64,000 nucleotides of DNA from CAWGET01 sp963821715 (GTDB lineage: Bacteria; Bacteroidota; Ignavibacteria; Ignavibacteriales; Melioribacteraceae). Numbering within the stretch: position 1 is the stretch's first letter; the number at the start of each line of letters is the position of its first letter. The position numbers were made by a program, and so were the translations under genes. The stretch lies in contig CAWGET010000006.1 of the NCBI GenBank assembly GCA_963821715.1, forward strand, positions 310,001-374,000, written 5' to 3'. This document shows positions 1-9,576 of the stretch, one piece after another. The notes beneath the pieces were generated by a model. It worked only from the letters and a program-made list of their open reading frames with translations, did not search any database and had not been told where the DNA came from.

Positions 1-1189
1 ATTTAAAAATCTTTTACCCGCTATTTTTACGTTAGGTTTGTTACTAATTAATATTCTTATACCAATCAGAATATATAAACTTTATCCAAAAAATGATTTT
101 TGGTCAATTATATCTATAATAATATTGACATTATTAGCTTTTACAAATCAGTTCGGTATTTTCTTACTTGTATTTTTGATTGTAGTTTTTTGGAAATTAC
201 TTGATATTGATTTTTCCGATCGAAAGATTTTCTACCTTATTGTCGCACTTTTTATAATAAATCTTATTTACTGGTTTGCTTTCGGATTATTAACAAAAGA
301 ATGGTACGTTCTGTTTGATGATTTTTCTTCTTACAGAATTTGGGGTGTGAGCAAAAGAATATTCATGGCAACATTTAATTATCCCGATAATTATCTTACT
401 CTTCTAAATTATTTCAGAACTCTTCCGTTACTAACGGCATTTCTCAGCATTTTCTATGGGAATATTATTTCTTTTTCTTCTGGCTGATAAGTCAAAATAT
501 CCAAAAATCAGATTTTTAACCGGTTTGCTCGTTTTTCTTGCTCTTCTTTCATCAGTTCCAAAATTGCCCTATCAAGAAACCAGATATACTTTTTTCATTG
601 TACCGCTTCTTATAATTCTGGTAAATTATTCTATTTATCTTTTGTTCGATAAGTTGATAAGGCGAGGCGAAATACGAAATGTTTTTTATGCGGCCGTTAT
701 TTTATTTGCATTCTTCATTTCAAAAGATTTCAGTGCTTATCATCTAATCAATATTGACTCTGCAGAGGTAAATTATAGAATGATTTATCCTAACAAGTAT
801 AAAGTTCATCTATACCGAAGATGGGATGTGAAGACTCCGACTGATTATGTTAAAGAACATATGGATGAAAACGATATAATCATAATAAATGAAAATAGTC
901 CGGAATTTTATCTTCCGAAAGTCGATTACTTTAGTTTTGATTACAAACATAAAGCGTTCCTAGCAATTTCTGTAAAAAAAGGGACACGCGAAAGATGGAG
1001 CAACGCTAAAATGATTTACACTTACAAAGATTTAATCAGACTTTATTGAAAACAGAGAAGAGACTATTTGGTTCATCGTATTCCCGGAATATTATTTAAT
1101 AGGCACCAGGATTTTACGAAACTTACAAAGAAAATATTGTCTACCAAGGAATTGATGGGATGTTCAAAGTTTTTAAATTTCCAAAGTAA
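1..1189 (+). pseudogene. Membrane glycosyltransferase (GT39/ArnT-like), frameshifted, 5' end outside or at window edge
   Basis: Two overlapping open frames (38-487 and 456-1049) encode successive parts of one polytopic membrane protein: hydrophobic helices up to about 700, then a soluble tail. This resembles lipid-linked-sugar glycosyltransferases of the PMT/ArnT type, as a general class rather than a precise match. The frame changes near 450-487. After the stop at 1049 the protein can still be read in other frames, ending with a clean C-terminus (YQGIDGMFKVFKFPK) and TAA at 1187-1189. There are therefore at least two or three single-base indels. The first Met at 38 may be internal, because codons before it remain open. 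It precedes a GT2 and a flippase on the same strand, so a polysaccharide role is inferred. Whether the indels are real or sequencing errors cannot be decided here. Confidence 0.55.
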
Positions 1190-1252
1190 TGTTGACCAAC
1201 TTGCGCTTAAGTCTAGCTAAATACCCATAATTTTCTAATACAACTTAATTTT

Positions 1253-2261
1253 ATGAAAAATATTTCGGTTATAATTCCCGTTTATAATACAAAGCCCTAT
1301 TTTAAGCAAGCAATTGATTCAATAATAGAACAAAAAGAATTTATACATGAAGTAATAATAATAAATGATGGTTCAACTGACGGTTCAGGAGATATTCCTG
1401 AGGAACGGAATACGGGAAATGACTATTGTAAAGATCATTCATATAGAAAATAAGGGACAAGGAATTGGGCAGGAATTTAGGCATAAAAAATTCCAATGGA
1501 GAATATATTTATTTTTTTGATTCTGATGACATTTCGGTATAAAGGATTTATTTGGAAAATTTACTAGCATCCAGAAGAAAAATCCAGGAATTGAATTATT
1601 TTGTTTTTCAGGTGAATCGTTTTTAGATGATAATTTTTCTACAGAGGCAGAAGTTCAAACAAATCATTTATTTCAGAAAGAGCATATAAACGAAATATAA
1701 ATGGTTTATTTGAAAGTGGCGAAGAAGCATTTAGGTCACTTATAGATAATAAAGGATTTTTCGCAAGACCTCCTTTATATATTTTCAAAAAATACAATCC
1801 AGAGATGAAAATAAATTTAGGTTTCATTCTTCTAAATACGAAGATGAGCATTTCACTCATCAGTTGTTTATTTATCGCCGGTAAAACGTTAGTAAGTAAT
1901 GATATCTATTTTAGACAGAAGAGTTCGTGAAGGATCGACAATGCAGTTAAAAACAAGTTTTGATACATATTTTGGGTTATATTGAGACAGTAAAAAATTT
2001 ACGAAAATTTAAGAGCAACGATTTCTAAGAAATTCCTACACGCAAAAACTACTATCGGAATAGAGTTAAGAAGATTTGCTAAAGAAATTATAATGCTAAA
2101 ATACTAATATCGAATATAAATTTACCATGCATAACAAAGAAAAAATTTATTACTTATTTCTGGCGTCTCGTTTAAGAAAGGGAGAATTATTTATTTTCGC
2201 ATATAAAATACCCTTTATTAAAAGATTACGAAATATAAAAAATAGATACATTTCAAACTGA
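1253..2261 (+). pseudogene. Family 2 glycosyltransferase, multiply frameshifted
   Basis: The N-terminus (MKNISVIIPVYNT... IINDGSTDGS) is the classic GT2 nucleotide-sugar-binding start, with the DG-S-D acceptor loop. The open frame stops at 1453. Homologous sequence continues in other frames: a GQG-G--RNLGIKNS segment around 1455-1500, YIYFFDSDD (DxD region) near 1505-1530, an ELFCFSGESFLDD stretch near 1590-1640, and a KYEDEHFTHQLF stretch near 1830-1870 (the conserved ED-x-H type motif of these enzymes). The last readable frame ends at 2259-2261. At least four frame changes are needed. It likely transferred a sugar to a lipid-linked glycan. The open frame on the opposite strand at 1639-1860 is a shadow. 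Confidence 0.6.
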
Positions 2262-2293
2262 TGAGATCATATGCAATTTAATTCGAGAAATAA

Positions 2294-3794
2294 ATGAGTT
2301 CACTGCGCGACAAATTTAAGACGGGGATATTTTACAATACAATTTCTAAGTACAGTAATGTCTTTATCAGCATTTTTATAGGCGCGATTTTAGCGCGTTT
2401 ACTTACTCCGGCGGAGTTTGGAATTGTTGCCATTGTAAGTGTGTTTACATCATTTTTTGGTTTGATCAGCAGTTTTGGAATAGGTCCGGCGATAATTCAA
2501 GATAAAAACTTGAGTAAAATTGACGAAAGATCTATTTTTTCATTTTCTATTTTATTCGGTTTAATATTAGCCGCAATTTTCTTTTTTTTGGCTCCGTTAA
2601 TTGCATCTTTCTATAATAATCCTGTTTTAATAAAATTGGCGCGTTTAATGTCTCTCTCAATTTTTTTTAATTCTTTAAGGATTGTTCCTGAATCGCTTAA
2701 TCTTAAAAAACTGCGCTTTAAATATATAGGAATTGTAAGCATTATTATTCATGTTTTAGCAGGAGTTATAGCTGTTTTTATGGCTTATAATGGATTTAGC
2801 TATTATGCCTTAATAATTCGAAGTATATTAAGCGGTTTTTTAGCTTTTATCGCCTTTTATATTTTAGAACCTGTTCTTCCAATTATAATGATTAAAATAA
2901 ATTCAATTAAAAAAATAGCTAAGTTTTCTTCTTTTCAGTTTTTGTTTAATGTTATTAATTACTTTTCAAATCATTCTGATAATTTATTAATAGGAAAATA
3001 CTTTAACGCGTCAGCTGTAGGATACTATGATAAATCCTATTCATTATCCGGAATGCCTATAAGTAATTTAGCTCATGTTATTAATCCGGTATTACACCCG
3101 GTCTTATCAGAATATCAGAATAAAAAAGAAGTTATTTTCAATGTATATTCTAAAATCATAAAATTAATAGTCATTACTCGGTTTCCCGATTTCCATCTTT
3201 TTATTTTTCAGTGCTCCAGAAATCATTAATATTCTGTACGGTAATCAATGGGAGCAAAGTATCCCGGTTTTTAGAATACTGGCTTTAACTATCGGGTTCA
3301 GACTAGCATTATCTTCATCCGGTTCTATTTTTCAAGCAACAAACAGAACCGATTTACTTTTTTATGCGGGATTTATCGGTTCTAGTTTAATGGTAATTGG
3401 AATTTTGTACGGAGTCTTTATTGGTGAAACCCTTATTTCTGTCGGACTTGGCTTTGCTTGCCGCTCATATGTTAAATTTTATACAGGCATTTTATTTATT
3501 GGTAAACCGTTCGCTTAACCAATCTTTTACAAATTTTTTAAAAGTTTTAATATTTCCCTTAATTATCAGCGGAGTAATGGCGGCTGCTCTTTCAGTATTT
3601 AGTTCAATTAGCATTGAAAGCGATGCAATATCATTAATTCTAAAATCGCCGTTAGTATAACCGTATTTGTTTTACTTTTATTAATATCTAAAGAAAACAG
3701 AGAATTTTTTCAAAGAATATGTATCGGAAAAACATTATTCAAACGTAATACAAAGTCCGATTTACGAAAAGATACTAATCAAAATACTGAATAA
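2294..3794 (+). pseudogene. Oligosaccharide flippase (WzxC/MOP family), frameshifted
   Basis: The first 300 residues match the MOP flippase pattern seen in the intact paralogue at 39075-40502: an amphipathic start, then ILARLLTPAEFGIVAI, and the SDNLLIGKYF--SAVGYYDKSY motif in the middle. The frame is lost near 3180. It continues in another frame with a PISIFLFFSAPEI stretch and WEQSIPVFRILAL, shifts again near 3450 (AAHMLNFIQAFYLLVNRSL), and a third time near 3640 (IAVSITVFVLLLLIS). It ends at TAA 3792-3794. The full product would be about 490-500 residues with roughly 12-14 helices, normal for the family, and would move lipid-linked oligosaccharide across the inner membrane. It lies 32 bp after the GT2 remnant, so the three broken genes look like one former operon. 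Confidence 0.65.
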
Positions 3795-3835
3795 CGTTTG
3801 ATTTACAGAAAAATCCAAAATAAATTTTGCAATAC

Positions 3836-4303
3836 TTATTTAGATTCCTTCAAATAATCCTTATTCACAATAAAATTCAAAAGTTCTATCATCTTTTCCG
3901 GTTCCATATATCCGGGGATAGTTGCAATGAAATCGGAATCTGATTCGAAAAATCCTGTGGCTGGATAACCCGTAACTCCGGCGGCTTGAGCGAAATTTGC
4001 TGCGGGATATTTTTCATTCTGATAATTAACTCCCGCGTCTTTTTCAGGATTTAGTTTAACCGCTACAAAATTTTTGTTTATTAAATCGATGACAGATTTA
4101 TCTGTATAAGTATTTGCATCCATTTTTTTGCACCATCCGCACCAATCGGTATAAAAATCAACTAGTAAATATTTATCTTCAGCTTGTGCTTTACTTAAAC
4201 CATCTTCAAATTTATGCCATTTAATAGCATCCTGAGCTTGTACGGTAAGAGTCAGCGATAAAAACAGAGCCAAAACAAAAAATTGTAGTTTATGCGAAAT
4301 CAT
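3836..4303 (-). CDS. Periplasmic thioredoxin-like protein (thioredoxin_7 type)
   Basis: This 155-residue protein has a signal peptide (about residues 1-23, ending VQAQD) and one thioredoxin fold. The redox motif is WCGWCKKM, with Cys55 and Cys58, and the cis-proline loop is GVTGYPATG. The CGWC active site and the exported location resemble DsbD-C-terminal-like or thioredoxin_7 proteins, which reduce or isomerise disulfides in the cell envelope. The substrate is not visible from the sequence. It stands alone on the minus strand: the frameshifted flippase converges on it from the left, and 415 bp with no gene separates it from the next gene. The start is chosen because it gives a complete signal peptide. 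Confidence 0.85.
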   Translation of the reverse strand: MISHKLQFFVLALFLSLTLTVQAQDAIKWHKFEDGLSKAQAEDKYLLVDFYTDWCGWCKKMDANTYTDKSVIDLINKNFVAVKLNPEKDAGVNYQNEKYPAANFAQAAGVTGYPATGFFESDSDFIATIPGYMEPEKMIELLNFIVNKDYLKESK

Positions 4304-4403
4304 TTCTCCCCTTTCATTGTGATTTTTAAATAGGCTATTTATAAAAATTGAAACTCGCTGTTGTTCCCTTACAAAGAGTATTAATTTTACTTGTTTCTAT
4401 TTT

Positions 4404-4431
4404 GTCAAACGTCAAATGTCAAAAGTCAAAC
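4404..4431. repeat. Perfect 4 x 7 bp tandem repeat (GTCAAAN)
   Basis: Four consecutive heptamers read GTCAAAC, GTCAAAT, GTCAAAA and GTCAAAC with no gap. The repeat lies in the 415-bp gene-free stretch between the periplasmic thioredoxin and the DHOD-like gene. No function can be assigned. Its style (short degenerate unit in an intergenic region) matches other repeats in this window. Confidence 0.85.
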
Positions 4432-4539
4432 GGAAAAACTTTTCACTCAGATTTTCACAAATGTTTTGTTGGTACATATCATCTTTTCTGTAGTTGTTCT
4501 GTTTATATTAATTGGCTGATTTTAATTCCAGACAAAACT

Positions 4540-4583
4540 AACTACAAAGAAATCCAAGAAGGCTCAAAGAACACAAAGAAAAA
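4540..4583. repeat. Degenerate (ACAAAGAA)n-type dispersed intergenic repeat
   Basis: The stretch is built from variants of ACAAAGAA / CCAAGAAGG / TCAAAGAAC. Low-complexity elements of this ACAAAGAA style recur in intergenic regions of many bacteria as far as I recall. It sits in the gene-free interval 4304-4658. No open frame of interest overlaps it. Confidence 0.55.
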
Positions 4584-4605
4584 ATTAAATGAGCGACTTG
4601 TTAAA

Positions 4606-4653
4606 TACTTTGTAATTCTTTTTTGTAATTCTCTTTTTCAATTCCTTTGTGCA
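4606..4653 (-). repeat. Dispersed 3' repeat, family D, copy 1
   Basis: Read on the minus strand it contains ACAAAGGAATTGAAAAAGAG followed by AATTACAAAAAAGAATTAC. The same degenerate 13-14 bp unit (roughly AAACAAAGGAATTG) is found at 24417-24463 and 49557-49603. All three copies lie just after the 3' end of a minus-strand gene. Here it follows the terminator of the nifJ/DHOD operon. Confidence 0.6.
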
Positions 4654-4658
4654 ATATT

Positions 4659-4693
4659 AAAAAAAAAGCCGCCAAAAAAATTCTGACGGCTTT
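4659..4693 (-). terminator. Rho-independent terminator after the DHOD-like gene
   Basis: On the minus strand AAAGCCGTC pairs with GGCGGCTTT (9 bp, one G-U) around an 11-nt loop, followed by a run of about nine T residues. It lies 24 bp after the stop codon of the DHOD-like gene and would end the nifJ-DHOD transcript. Confidence 0.85.
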
Positions 4694-4716
4694 CATCAAC
4701 AAAAATGAAACAATAA

Positions 4717-5715
4717 TTAAATTGTTTGTTTATAGCTTTGTAGCGTTTTCATATAATTTGCGCGCTCAAATTCGGCAGGTTTGCCTACTGATTTCTGACT
4801 CATACTTCCTTTCATCATATCAACGGAATCATATTCATTTTCTTCAATCCAGTTCTTCAAACCGTTGTTCATTTCAGTTATCCGTCCGATTCCATTGCGC
4901 AATAATTCTGAGGCAACCATCGCAACATCTCCTCCCGCCATCAATATTTTAACAACATCTTCGTGATTCTGAATTCCGCTTGTAGCAGCCAAACTCGCTT
5001 TGATGTTGCTGTAAAGAATTGCAATCCATCTTAGCGGAAGTCTCATTTCCCAATTATTGCTTAATACTAAATTAGGCACGACTTCCAATTTTTCCAGATC
5101 AAAATCCGGCTGATAAAAACGATTGAATAAAACCAATCCGTCGGCTCCTGCATTATCCAAACGACGCGCCATATTTGCCATCGATGAAAAGTACGGACTG
5201 AGTTTGATCGAAACCGGGATAGTTACATGTTCTTTAACTGATTTCAAAGTATCGATATACATATTTTCCACTTCAGATCCGGAAAGATTAGGGTCGGTTG
5301 GAATGTAGTAAACATTAAGCTCAAGAGCGTCTGCTCCGGCTTCCTGGATGCTTCTTGCGTACTGCGTCCATCCGCCTTTGCTTACTCCGTTCAGGCTTCC
5401 TATAACAGGCATATCACACGATTTTTTTATGTCGGCGATATGATCAAGATATTCTACCGGACCGATATGAAATTCTTCAGGAGTTGGAAAATAAGATTGA
5501 GCTTCTGCGTAAAATTCCGTTCCGTAAGTAAGATAATGATCTAATTCGCCCGATTCGTGATTAATCTGTTCTTCAAATAAAGAATGCACAACAATTGCTC
5601 CGGCGCCGGCGTCTTCCATTGCTTTTACCGTATCGATGCTTTGCGATAAGGGAGAAGCCGAAGGAACAACCGGGCTTTTCAGTTCAAGTCCTAAATATTT
5701 AGTTGATAAATCCAT
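4717..5715 (-). CDS. Dihydroorotate dehydrogenase-like flavoprotein
   Basis: This 332-residue TIM-barrel protein starts MDLSTKYLGLELKSPVV, the typical beginning of class 1 DHOD-like FMN proteins. It has the family pattern of a GSLNG loop, a PVSIKLSP strand (barrel lysine expected to contact flavin/substrate) and a C-terminal GGDVAMVASELLRNG phosphate-binding region. True PyrD oxidises dihydroorotate in pyrimidine synthesis. This protein is shorter on recognisable orotate-site residues and is usually annotated only as DHOD-like. It lies 30 bp downstream of nifJ with its own terminator, so a role linked to pyruvate:ferredoxin oxidoreductase or another ferredoxin/NAD(P)-dependent reduction is possible. 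No pyr gene is nearby. Confidence 0.8.
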   Translation of the reverse strand: MDLSTKYLGLELKSPVVPSASPLSQSIDTVKAMEDAGAGAIVVHSLFEEQINHESGELDHYLTYGTEFYAEAQSYFPTPEEFHIGPVEYLDHIADIKKSCDMPVIGSLNGVSKGGWTQYARSIQEAGADALELNVYYIPTDPNLSGSEVENMYIDTLKSVKEHVTIPVSIKLSPYFSSMANMARRLDNAGADGLVLFNRFYQPDFDLEKLEVVPNLVLSNNWEMRLPLRWIAILYSNIKASLAATSGIQNHEDVVKILMAGGDVAMVASELLRNGIGRITEMNNGLKNWIEENEYDSVDMMKGSMSQKSVGKPAEFERANYMKTLQSYKQTI

Positions 5716-5745
5716 TTTATCTCCAATTTTTCAAATTCTTAAAAA

Positions 5746-8700
5746 TTAATTTGCTTTTTCTTCGCCGCTATCTTCATCTTTTTTCGGTTCGTAAACGTGG
5801 CTTTCCATTTCTTCATAGAATTTCCATTTTTTCAGAACCTCTTCCTGCGCTAAACCTGCAAGAACTTTTGCTTCTTTAGGATGAGATTTAGTCAACATTT
5901 TATAGCGGTTTTCCATATAAATATAATCTTCAAGTTTAATTTTAGGAGCTTTGGAATCTAACTTGAACGGATTCTTTCCTTCTTCAAGATTGTTAGGATT
6001 AAATCTGAACAATGGCCAGTGACCGCTATCCACAGCCGCCTGCTGACTTTCCATGCCTTTCGCCATATTTATTCCGTGCGCGATACAATGACTGTAAGCG
6101 ATTATCAACGATGGTCCGTCGTAAGCTTCGGCTTCCAGAATTGCGCGGAGTGTTTGAGTATCGTTAGCGCCCATTGCAATTTTAGCAACATAAACGTTTC
6201 CGTAGGTCATCGCCATCATCGCCAAATCTTTCTTAGCTGTCGGTTTTCCGGCTGCTGCAAATTTAGCTACAGCGCCCATTCCGGTGGCTTTACTCATCTG
6301 TCCGCCGGTGTTGGAATAAACTTCTGTATCCATCACCAGGACATTTACGTTTTTGCCCGAAGCAAGGACGTGATCTAATCCGCCGTAACCGATATCGTAA
6401 GCCCAACCGTCGCCGCCCATAATCCAAACGGATTTTTTAACGAGGTAATCGGCAAGACTTTCAAGATTCTTCGCGTCCGCTGAATCTATATCCTTAATTT
6501 TCTCTTTTAATATTTCAACTCTTTCTCTTTGATCCTGAATTCCTACTTCATCAGATTGATCGGCTCCGAGAATTTCTTCAACAAGTTCTTTGCCAATTCC
6601 ATCCGATAATTTAAGTAGAAGTTCTCCAGCCTGCTCGTGGTGTTTATCAATTGCAAGTCTCATTCCGAAACCAAACTCGGCATTGTCTTCGAACAGTGAA
6701 TTTGACCAAGCCGGTCCGCGTCCGTCTTTATTATAAGTCCACGGAGTAGTCGGTAAATTACCGCCGTAAATTGAAGAACATCCGGTAGCGTTGGCAACAA
6801 CCATCCTATCACCGAATAATTGCGAAACTAATTTTACATAAGGAGTTTCGCCGCATCCGGAACAAGCACCCGAATATTCGAACAACGGCTGCAGATATTG
6901 GCTTCCTTTTACTGTGTTTAATTTGATGTTCTTTCTATCAGCTTCTGGAATATTAAGGAAGAAATCGTAATTAGCTCTTTCCTGCTCGCGAACCGGAAGC
7001 TGCGGGATCATATTAAGAGCTTTCAAGCGGGTTTCTTTTTTATTTTTAGCCGGACAAACTTCAAAGCAAAGCGCGCATCCGGTGCAGTCTTCAACAGCAA
7101 CCTGTATCGAATACATCGCGTCGTCGCCGAAATCTTTTCCTTTTACTTTTATTGATTTGAAAGTTTCCGGAGCGTTTTCTAATTCCCCTTTATCGTAAAC
7201 TTTTATTCTTATTGTTGCGTGAGGACAAACATTGGCGCATTTTCCGCATTGGATACAAACTTCAGGATCCCATTCCGGAACTTCGAGTGCGATATTTCTT
7301 TTTTCCCACTGCGTTGTGCCCGAAGGGAAAGTTCCGTCAATCGGCATTTTGCTTACAGGAATATTGTCCCCTTTGCCTTTCATAATTTCCGCTAAAACAT
7401 TTTTCACATAATCGGGAGCATCTTCTCTAACAATCGGCGGAAGTTCAATTTCACTATTGGCCGATTCAGGATACTCTATTTTATGAAGATGAGCCAATGT
7501 TCCGTCAACGGCTTCAAAGTTTTTCTTAACAACTAATTCTCCTTTTGCGCCATAAGTTTTTTGGATGGCTCCTTTAATTTTTTCAATCGCTTCATCTTTG
7601 GGAAGAATTCCCGAAATCGCGAAGAAGCAAGTCTGCATAATAGTATTTATTCTCGCGCCCATTCCGGTTTCTTTGGCTACAGTATAAGCGTCAATCACAT
7701 AAAAATTTAATTTTTTATCGATGATAGACTTTTGAACCGATTTCGGAAGATGATTCCAGGTTTCGTCGGTCGCATATGGACTGTTTAACAGAAATGTTCC
7801 GCCTTCGGCGATGTTTTCAAGAACGTCATATTTTTCCATCAAGTTGAATTGATGACATCCGACAAAATTAGCCGTTTGAATTAAGTATGTTGAATGAATC
7901 GGTTTCTTTCCAAAACGGAGATGAGATACCGTAGTAGAGCCGGATTTTTTGGAATCGTAAACAAAATATCCTTGTGCGTAATTTTCTGTTTCTTCTCCGA
8001 TAATCTTAATTGAGTTTTTATTTGCTCCAACCGTTCCGTCAGCGCCAAGACCGTAAAACATGGCGCCTACAACTCCTTCGCCCTGAATAACGAAATTAGG
8101 ATCAAAATCCAGACTTGTGTTTGTGACGTCGTCGTTAATTCCAACCGTGAAATGATTTTTCGGTTTTTCTGATTTCAAATTGTCGAAAACAGCTTTTACC
8201 ATCGTCGGCGTAAATTCTTTTGAGGAAAGTCCATATCTTCCGCCTACAATTTTCGGAGTTTTTTCAAATGGCTTTTCATCAGAATCCATTGCTTCAGCCA
8301 TTGCCGTTACAATATCAAGATATAAAGGTTCTCCTGTTGAACCAGGCTCTTTTGTTCTGTCCAATACAGCAATACTTTCTACGGATTTTGGAAGAGCTTT
8401 AAATAAATGCTCGGATGAAAAAGGTCTGTATAATCTTACCTTTATCAAACCTACTTTCTCTTCCATTCTTTCTGAAAGATATTCAACTGTTTCTTCTGCT
8501 GTTTCGGCTCCGGAGCCCATCATCACAATAACGCGTTTCGCGTCCGGCGCTCCGTAATAATCAAATAAATGGTATTCACGGCCGGTAAGTTCGGCAAATT
8601 TATCCATCGCGTTCTGAACTATTCCGGGAGTCTTATCGTAAAATTGATTTACAGTCTCTCTTCCCTGGAAATAAACGTCGGGATTTTGAGCTGTTCCTCT

Positions 8701-9345
8701 TATGAAAGGATGATCCGGGCTTAGAGCTCTTTCGCGATGTTCTTTAACAAATTGATCGTCGATCATCTCGCGGATATCTTCGTCGCTTAACTGCTCAATC
8801 TTCATAACTTCGTGAGAAGTTCTGAAACCGTCAAAGAAATGTACAAAAGGAATTCTCGATTCTAATGTCGATTTATGTGCGATCAAAGCCATATCCATTA
8901 CTTCCTGAATAGAATTTGATGCAAGCAATCCGAAACCTGTGTGCCTTGTAGACATTACGTCACTATGATCGCCGAATATCGAAAGCGCTTGTGCCGCGAG
9001 TGATCTTGCAGAAACGTGAAAAACTGCCGGAGTTAATTCACCTGCAATTTTATACATATTCGGTATCATCAACAATAGTCCCTGTGATGCCGTAAATGTA
9101 GTTGTTAACGCGCCTGTTTGCAAAGCTCCGTGAACAGCGCCCGAAGCGCCGCCTTCGCTCTGAAGCTCGGAAATAAGAGGAGTAGTTCCCCAAATGTTTT
9201 TTGTTTTACGCGCGGACCATTCGTCAGATAACTCGCCCATCGGAGACGAGGGAGTAATCGGATAGATCGCAATAACTTCGCTCACTCTATAAGCAACATG
9301 AGCCGCGGCTTCATTCCCGTCAATTGTTACTTTTCTTCTTTCCAT
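5746..9345 (-). CDS. nifJ: Pyruvate:ferredoxin (flavodoxin) oxidoreductase, single chain
   Basis: This cytoplasmic iron-sulfur enzyme converts pyruvate and CoA to acetyl-CoA and CO2, passing electrons to ferredoxin or flavodoxin. At 1199 residues it has the standard length of the fused homodimeric form. Visible domains in order: pyrimidine-binding domain with IYPITPSSPMGE near the N-terminus; the gamma domain in the middle; two 4Fe-4S sites, CIQCGKCANVCP near residue 695 and CTGCALCFEVCP near 750; and the TPP domain with GDGWAYDIGYGG near 977. The four proximal-cluster cysteines appear in SGACSGCGE (near 825), ATGCSS and YSHCIAHG (near 1083). It is transcribed ahead of the DHOD-like gene. The call supports an anaerobic or facultative lifestyle. 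Confidence 0.97.
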   Translation of the reverse strand: MERRKVTIDGNEAAAHVAYRVSEVIAIYPITPSSPMGELSDEWSARKTKNIWGTTPLISELQSEGGASGAVHGALQTGALTTTFTASQGLLLMIPNMYKIAGELTPAVFHVSARSLAAQALSIFGDHSDVMSTRHTGFGLLASNSIQEVMDMALIAHKSTLESRIPFVHFFDGFRTSHEVMKIEQLSDEDIREMIDDQFVKEHRERALSPDHPFIRGTAQNPDVYFQGRETVNQFYDKTPGIVQNAMDKFAELTGREYHLFDYYGAPDAKRVIVMMGSGAETAEETVEYLSERMEEKVGLIKVRLYRPFSSEHLFKALPKSVESIAVLDRTKEPGSTGEPLYLDIVTAMAEAMDSDEKPFEKTPKIVGGRYGLSSKEFTPTMVKAVFDNLKSEKPKNHFTVGINDDVTNTSLDFDPNFVIQGEGVVGAMFYGLGADGTVGANKNSIKIIGEETENYAQGYFVYDSKKSGSTTVSHLRFGKKPIHSTYLIQTANFVGCHQFNLMEKYDVLENIAEGGTFLLNSPYATDETWNHLPKSVQKSIIDKKLNFYVIDAYTVAKETGMGARINTIMQTCFFAISGILPKDEAIEKIKGAIQKTYGAKGELVVKKNFEAVDGTLAHLHKIEYPESANSEIELPPIVREDAPDYVKNVLAEIMKGKGDNIPVSKMPIDGTFPSGTTQWEKRNIALEVPEWDPEVCIQCGKCANVCPHATIRIKVYDKGELENAPETFKSIKVKGKDFGDDAMYSIQVAVEDCTGCALCFEVCPAKNKKETRLKALNMIPQLPVREQERANYDFFLNIPEADRKNIKLNTVKGSQYLQPLFEYSGACSGCGETPYVKLVSQLFGDRMVVANATGCSSIYGGNLPTTPWTYNKDGRGPAWSNSLFEDNAEFGFGMRLAIDKHHEQAGELLLKLSDGIGKELVEEILGADQSDEVGIQDQRERVEILKEKIKDIDSADAKNLESLADYLVKKSVWIMGGDGWAYDIGYGGLDHVLASGKNVNVLVMDTEVYSNTGGQMSKATGMGAVAKFAAAGKPTAKKDLAMMAMTYGNVYVAKIAMGANDTQTLRAILEAEAYDGPSLIIAYSHCIAHGINMAKGMESQQAAVDSGHWPLFRFNPNNLEEGKNPFKLDSKAPKIKLEDYIYMENRYKMLTKSHPKEAKVLAGLAQEEVLKKWKFYEEMESHVYEPKKDEDSGEEKAN

Positions 9346-9576
9346 TAATTCATCCTAACTTTATTCTAATTTAGATTGATTCTGTTATTTGTTTTTCCTT
9401 TTCAATTATCAGACCAAAAAATGCGGGGTTAAAAAACTTGGATTTTAGGTCCAAAACATAAAATATTAAGTTCTGAATATCTTATTAAGATACTACTAAT
9501 TAGAAAAAAAATCCAGATAAATCTTATTTCTAAGAATTTGATATGAGGTCTGTTATTAAAGCAAGTTTGCAACTAT

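Noticed and set aside
1639..1860. Minus-strand open frame of 73 residues
   Set aside because: It lies opposite the broken GT2 gene, whose frames on the other strand carry recognisable glycosyltransferase motifs. It has no family features.
4348..4952. Plus-strand open frames across 4348-4952
   Set aside because: They run over repeats, the terminator and the antisense of the DHOD-like gene. Composition is low-complexity and there are no domains.
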